Assembly: GCA_003488965.1 (NCBI GenBank)
Contig: DNJW01000393.1
Location: forward strand, 1-10,603
From: Lachnospiraceae bacterium
GTDB taxonomy: Bacteria; Bacillota; Clostridia; Lachnospirales; Lachnospiraceae
Direction: 5' to 3'
DNA length: 10,603 nt
A model generated the notes under the pieces. That model was given only the letters and a program-made list of their open reading frames with translations. It was not told the origin of the DNA and did no database searches. The stretch's first letter is position 1; each line of letters begins with the position of its first letter. The translations under genes and the position numbers were made by a program. Of this stretch, positions 7,086-10,603 are shown one piece after another.

Positions 7086-7093
7086 AGGGAGGG
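7086..7093 (+). promoter_or_regulatory. Ribosome-binding site deciding the GerMN-protein start
   Basis: AGGGAGGG at 7086-7093 precedes ATG 7098 by 4 bases. An earlier in-frame ATG at 7080, overlapping the kinase stop as TAATG, has no such site, and the signal peptide fits the 7098 start (MKKTVLFAG). Confidence 0.75.
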
Positions 7094-7097
7094 CGGA

Positions 7098-8039
7098 ATG
7101 AAAAAAACGGTATTGTTTGCGGGCCTGATGCTTTGTCTGCTATCTGCCGTTTCCTGCGGGAGCGAGGAAGAGACTGATAAAAGCCGGGTTTATAATATAT
7201 ATGTGATGAATAAAGAGGAAACGAAGATTTCTGCCAACCAGTATGTAGCGGAGGGGGAAAGCCAGGAGGAAATTATTGAAGAACTGCTGGTTCAGCTTAC
7301 CGAAACACCGGAGCGTATGGAGTATAGGGCGCCTTTGGCGGGAAATTTTGAACTGCTTAATTATTCTTTAGAAGAGGGGCTTCTTGTGTTAAATTTTGAT
7401 GAGCGTTATAAAGCCCAGCCGGTGACTACGGAGGTGCTTGCCCGTGCGGCCGCAGTGAGAACTATGACTCAGGTAAAAGGGGTAGATTATGTGTCTTTTC
7501 AGGTACGTTCGGACCCGCTTTTGGATATGGCAGGCAATGTAGTCGGCAATATGTCGGCGGATATGTTCATTGACAGTACGGAAAGCGAAATGAATTCCAG
7601 AGAAAGGGTGAAAATCCGCTTATATTTTGCCAATGCAGAGGGCGACAGGCTGATAGAAACCAACCGTACACTGGAATATAGCAGATACAGCACGAATATT
7701 TCGATGGAAAGGCTTGTGGTGGAGCAGCTGATTGGAGGTCCCAGCGAACAAGTGAAGGATAAAGTGTATCCTACCATGAATCCGGAAACGAAGGTAGTAG
7801 GAGTAACGGTAAAGGATGGAACATGCTATGTTAACTTAAGCGAATATTTCCTGACCCAGATTTATAATGTCAGCTCCGATGTAGTGATATATTCCCTGGT
7901 AAATTCCCTGGTGGAACTGCCCAACGTAAACCGGGTACAGATTGCGGTAAATGGGGACTCTAATATTATGTTCCGGGAAAATACAAGCTTATCTGTAACA
8001 TATGAAAGAAATCTGGATTTGGTGGTTACTGCCGAATGA
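7098..8039 (+). CDS. GerMN-domain lipoprotein (GerM/LpqB-like), two GerMN domains
   Basis: A 313-residue predicted lipoprotein. It starts MKKTVLFAGLMLCLLSAVSC, an n-region and hydrophobic core ending at a lipobox-like Ala-Val-Ser-Cys (Cys20), so it should be anchored on the outer face of the membrane. Two GerMN-like domains follow. The first spans about 31-160, including LVQLTETPERMEYRAPLAG and FELLNYSLEEGLLVLNFDE. The second spans about 170-300 and is more typical, with VVEQLIGGPSEQ, VKDGTCYVNLSEYF, VVIYSLVNSLVELPNVNRVQI. Tandem GerMN domains are known from Bacillus GerM, a sporulation envelope protein. Actinobacterial LpqB, encoded next to the MtrA-MtrB two-component system, also carries a GerMN domain. 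Here the gene starts 17 bases after the kinase gene, so an accessory role for that kinase is the best inference. ATG 7098 is chosen over 7080 because of its ribosome site. A terminator-like hairpin follows. Confidence 0.88.
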   Translation: MKKTVLFAGLMLCLLSAVSCGSEEETDKSRVYNIYVMNKEETKISANQYVAEGESQEEIIEELLVQLTETPERMEYRAPLAGNFELLNYSLEEGLLVLNFDERYKAQPVTTEVLARAAAVRTMTQVKGVDYVSFQVRSDPLLDMAGNVVGNMSADMFIDSTESEMNSRERVKIRLYFANAEGDRLIETNRTLEYSRYSTNISMERLVVEQLIGGPSEQVKDKVYPTMNPETKVVGVTVKDGTCYVNLSEYFLTQIYNVSSDVVIYSLVNSLVELPNVNRVQIAVNGDSNIMFRENTSLSVTYERNLDLVVTAE

Positions 8040-8048
8040 AGCGCAGGA

Positions 8049-8096
8049 AGAAGTTCTAAAGGCGTTCCGCTATAGGACGGGATGCCAAGAACTTTT
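8049..8096 (+). terminator. Terminator-like hairpin after the GerMN gene
   Basis: Outer arms AAGTTCT (8051-8057) and AGAACTT (8088-8094) are perfect complements. The inner arms GGCGTTCCG (8061-8069) and CGGGATGCC (8078-8086) pair over 9 positions, two of them G-U, around an 8-base loop. The 3' side runs into four T (8093-8096). The T-tract is short, so termination may be partial. It probably ends the comEA-kinase-GerMN transcript or attenuates read-through into comEC. Confidence 0.55.
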
Positions 8097-8177
8097 GATA
8101 TAGATTGGCGCTGCCGCTTGGATGTGTGTTATTTAGCGGATTGTGCGTTGTAGATAATAGGAGAAAAGAGGAAATAT

Positions 8178-10484
8178 ATGAGAAGGCCCTTATGTCTTTT
8201 ATGCCTGGCATTTGCGGCGGTATTGATTCTCGCTACGTGGCTTGTACCGATGCCTGTTCCGGACTATGAAGGGCTGGACGGGCAGCGGATTACAGCGATA
8301 GGGAGAGTATATCGGAAGGAATATCAGGAACGGGCAGGCTTGGAAGAAGTTCCGGTTATTTATTTAAAGTCAGTACATATCTTAGAAGGATTCGTGGATG
8401 AATCTAAAGATTCCCAACATTCTAAAGGGAGTCTTTCAGAACAAATTCCCATAAATGAAATAAAAAATATTGTTTGCTATTTGGAAAAAAACGGCGGCAC
8501 GGAGCCTAAGCTTGGCACTGTGGTACGGATAGAGGGAGAAGTGGGTTGTTTTGGCCGGGCAGGAAATCCGGGTGAATTTGACATGCAGCAGTATTATTCT
8601 GTCATGAATCTGTCCTTCCGGCTGGAAGAGGCCCATATAAAAGCATCAGGAGGGGAAATATGGTATGTGAGGGAAGGCTTATATAAGCTGAAGCAGTATT
8701 TTTCCAGGATCTTAAATGATGTTTTTCCTGCAAAAGAAGCATCTGTCATGAAAGCTATGCTCTTAGGAGAGAAGAACGGGCTGGATGCGGAAACGAAGAT
8801 GCTGTACCAGCAAAGCGCTATTATTCATATTTTAAGTATTTCCGGCCTGCATATTTCGATGATTGGGATGGGGCTGTACAAGGGCTTAAGAAGAGCGGGC
8901 ATACCGCAGAAAATTGCGGCAGCAGTTTCGGCAGCGGTGATAATCTGCTACGGGATGATGACGGGAATGAGTGTTTCATCGGTGAGGGCAATTCTAATGT
9001 TCCTGCTGCATCTTATGGCAGATGTTCTGGGGCGGACCTATGATATGGCAACCGCTCTGGCCTTGGCAGCAGTGTTTTTGCTGGCAGGACAGCCAAGATA
9101 TGCGGAGCATAGCGGTTTTTTGTTTTCCTTCGGTGCGGTAGCAGCGATAGGAGGATTTGTTCCGGTTCTAATAGAGGAAAAACATCCGCCAAAGAAAAAA
9201 GAAGAAAAGGGAGTAATGAATTGGCATTTAGAAATGATTGTGTGGAGAATAAAACGAGCAGCAGCCTCTTGCATTGCCGTGACGCTGGGAACTCTTCCGG
9301 TGCATTTTTGGTTTTATTATCAGTTCCCGTTTTACTCCATACTGCTGAATCTGGCGGTGATTCCGCTGATGACGGTGGTAATGGGGGCGGGGCTGTGCTG
9401 TATGATAATAGGAGGAGCGGTTCCGGAAATGGCAAAGGGAACGGCTCTGGCAGTCAGAGCTGTTCTTTGGTTTTATGAACAATGCTGTATGGCGGGAGAA
9501 AAAATTCCGGGCGGTCTGTTTGTCAACGGAAGACCGGAGGCGTGGCAGATTTTTTTATATTTACTGCTGCTGGTTCTGTTGGCAGTATATCGATACTGCC
9601 GTCTGGAAAAAATGTCCTTTTTTTGGAAGAGCCAGTGGATTCTGGCAGCTCTTTGCATCTTATTGTTAAAAACGGAGAACGGGTTTCAAGTAACCATGCT
9701 CGATGTAGGGCAAGGGGATTGTATTCATATTAGAAGCAGCGAAGGGAAGGATTATCTGATTGACGGCGGAAGCTCTTCGGAAAAGGAAGTATTGGAATAT
9801 CAGATACTTCCGTATTTGAAATTTAAAGGAGTAAAACATCTGGAGGCAGTTTTTGTTACTCATGCGGACAGTGACCATTGCAGCGGAATTGTAAGTCTGC
9901 TGGAAGAGTACCCTATAAAGGGAATGAGCATCGGAAGCCTGATTCTGCCGGATATCGGTCAGGAAAGCACAGATGAACAATATGAAGAAATGGAAATGCT
10001 TGCGGCAAAAAAGGGAATCAGAGTAAGGCATATGAGCAGAGGCCAGCAGATAAGGGACGGGGATATGAGTTTGTTATGCGTACATCCTTATGCAGGATAT
10101 GAAACAAGGGAAAAGAATGAATATTCTTTAGTGCTGCTGCTTTCTCATGGGAATTTTACAGGACTCTTTACAGGGGATGTGGAAGGCGCCGGAGAAAATA
10201 CGGCATGGGAATATATAAAAGAGATTGGAAAAGCCGGCAGACTGACGATGCTGAAAGTGGCTCACCATGGCTCCGGCAATTCCACTGGCAGGGAGATGCT
10301 GGAAACGTTGGTGCCGCGGCTGGCTTTCATATCCTGCGGAAAAAATAATCCTTACGGACATCCTCATGAAGAATTGCTGGAACGGCTGGAATCTGTGGGA
10401 AGCAGGATATATGCCACGCCGGAACATGGGGCAGTGACGGTCAAGCAGAAGAATGGAAAGATATGGGTATATAGTTTTTGGTGA
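8178..10484 (+). CDS. comEC: DNA internalization channel ComEC/Rec2
   Basis: ComEC forms the membrane channel that takes single-stranded DNA into the cytosol during transformation. This 768-residue protein has the full three-part layout. An N-terminal membrane helix (5-23) and extracellular OB-type domain (about 34-155, with AGNPGEFDMQQYY) come first. The competence-domain membrane core (about 165-498, roughly ten helices) contains SISGLHISMIG (220-230), VSSVRAIL (266-273) and a short Lys-rich loop (336-344). A C-terminal metallo-beta-lactamase-like domain (about 503-768) has MLDVGQGD (507-514), THADSDH (561-567), FTGDVEG (664-670), VAHHGSGNS (694-702) and YGHPH (726-730), keeping the metal-site residues proposed to let this domain degrade one strand. 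AGAGGAA (8167-8173) supports ATG 8178. A terminator-like hairpin and 138 bases separate it from the GerMN gene, so it may have its own promoter, which I could not identify with confidence. Confidence 0.95.
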   Translation: MRRPLCLLCLAFAAVLILATWLVPMPVPDYEGLDGQRITAIGRVYRKEYQERAGLEEVPVIYLKSVHILEGFVDESKDSQHSKGSLSEQIPINEIKNIVCYLEKNGGTEPKLGTVVRIEGEVGCFGRAGNPGEFDMQQYYSVMNLSFRLEEAHIKASGGEIWYVREGLYKLKQYFSRILNDVFPAKEASVMKAMLLGEKNGLDAETKMLYQQSAIIHILSISGLHISMIGMGLYKGLRRAGIPQKIAAAVSAAVIICYGMMTGMSVSSVRAILMFLLHLMADVLGRTYDMATALALAAVFLLAGQPRYAEHSGFLFSFGAVAAIGGFVPVLIEEKHPPKKKEEKGVMNWHLEMIVWRIKRAAASCIAVTLGTLPVHFWFYYQFPFYSILLNLAVIPLMTVVMGAGLCCMIIGGAVPEMAKGTALAVRAVLWFYEQCCMAGEKIPGGLFVNGRPEAWQIFLYLLLLVLLAVYRYCRLEKMSFFWKSQWILAALCILLLKTENGFQVTMLDVGQGDCIHIRSSEGKDYLIDGGSSSEKEVLEYQILPYLKFKGVKHLEAVFVTHADSDHCSGIVSLLEEYPIKGMSIGSLILPDIGQESTDEQYEEMEMLAAKKGIRVRHMSRGQQIRDGDMSLLCVHPYAGYETREKNEYSLVLLLSHGNFTGLFTGDVEGAGENTAWEYIKEIGKAGRLTMLKVAHHGSGNSTGREMLETLVPRLAFISCGKNNPYGHPHEELLERLESVGSRIYATPEHGAVTVKQKNGKIWVYSFW

Positions 10485-10526
10485 TGGCTTATTTTTTTGA
10501 AACTTTTTTCATATCTGAATCGTATA

Positions 10527-10546
10527 TATAATAAAAGCGTTATAAT
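10527..10546 (+). promoter_or_regulatory. AT-rich promoter-like stretch after comEC
   Basis: Two perfect TATAAT hexamers occur at 10527-10532 and 10541-10546, in an AT-rich stretch preceded by T-tracts (10492-10498, 10504-10509). Neither has a good -35 at 16-18 bases; TTGAAA at 10497-10502 is close to consensus but too far upstream. This probably belongs to a gene beyond the window. Confidence 0.35.
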
Positions 10547-10567
10547 GAGTAATTGTAAGATTTGAAG

Positions 10568-10587
10568 TTGTGAGAATATTCTGACAA
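10568..10587. promoter_or_regulatory. 20-base near-perfect palindrome, operator-like
   Basis: TTGTGAGAATATTCTGACAA is self-complementary except for one mismatched pair (G10572 with G10583). It lies about 20-40 bases after the second TATAAT, a usual place for a repressor site on the next gene. With the central ATAT as a loop it could also fold as a small RNA hairpin. The binding protein is unknown. Confidence 0.4.
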
Positions 10588-10603
10588 TATATTTCCTGAA
10601 AAT

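Noticed and set aside
7080..7097. ATG 7080 as the start of the GerMN protein
   Set aside because: It overlaps the kinase stop but lacks a ribosome site and would put six polar residues before a standard signal peptide.
8114..8139. CCGCT...AGCGG pairing in the comEC leader as a regulatory hairpin
   Set aside because: Only 5 bp with a 16-base loop and no extension; not distinguishable from chance. No riboswitch recognised in 8097-8177.
9013..9435. Antisense open frames opposite the comEC membrane core
   Set aside because: They are explained by codon bias of the hydrophobic comEC segment; no domain, start signal or independent support.
10568..10587. Assignment of the palindrome to Rex
   Set aside because: The known Rex site pattern has TTGTGA and TCACAA halves with different spacing; here the right half is TGACAA and the total is 20 bases.
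1..10603. CRISPR arrays, tRNA or rRNA genes, insertion sequences, attachment sites
   Set aside because: No regular repeats, cloverleaf patterns, transposase frames or integrase genes were seen; the window is almost fully accounted for by eight protein genes.

Overview
This window looks like chromosomal DNA from a Clostridia-type Firmicute, probably a Lachnospiraceae member. That is inferred from the moderate GC content, strong AGGAGG-type ribosome sites, the style of the argB-argD pair and the divergence of the competence and two-component proteins. The genus cannot be fixed from sequence reading alone. All eight protein genes lie on the + strand, tightly packed. No tRNA, rRNA, CRISPR array, transposase or phage gene was seen.

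Region 1 (1-3636) is the end of an arginine biosynthesis operon. It holds argB, whose 5' end lies off the window, then argD. Only 23 bases later comes an orphan extracellular solute-binding protein of the MalE type, with an unusual Glu-rich insertion and a Glu-rich tail. No ABC permease or ATPase genes accompany it.

Region 2 (3637-4161) is a small YdcZ/DUF606-type membrane transporter gene. Its start codon and ribosome site are built into a long inverted repeat that ends in a run of six T. This is the most striking non-coding structure in the window: it could act as an intrinsic terminator, a start-codon lock, or both.

Region 3 (4162-8039) is a probable operon. A promoter-like sequence at 4175-4203 is followed by comEA (DNA receptor, here apparently a lipoprotein), an OmpR/PhoB-family response regulator overlapping it by ATGA, a transmembrane sensor histidine kinase, and a lipoprotein with two GerMN domains. 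The order regulator-kinase-GerMN lipoprotein resembles actinobacterial mtrA-mtrB-lpqB. I infer a sensor system with an accessory lipoprotein on the outer face of the membrane.

Region 4 (8040-10603) begins with a terminator-like hairpin, followed by comEC, the DNA-uptake channel. The window ends in an AT-rich, promoter-like stretch with a 20-base near-perfect palindrome, probably belonging to the next gene. The competence genes comEA and comEC therefore bracket a two-component system instead of sitting together as in the Bacillus comE operon.
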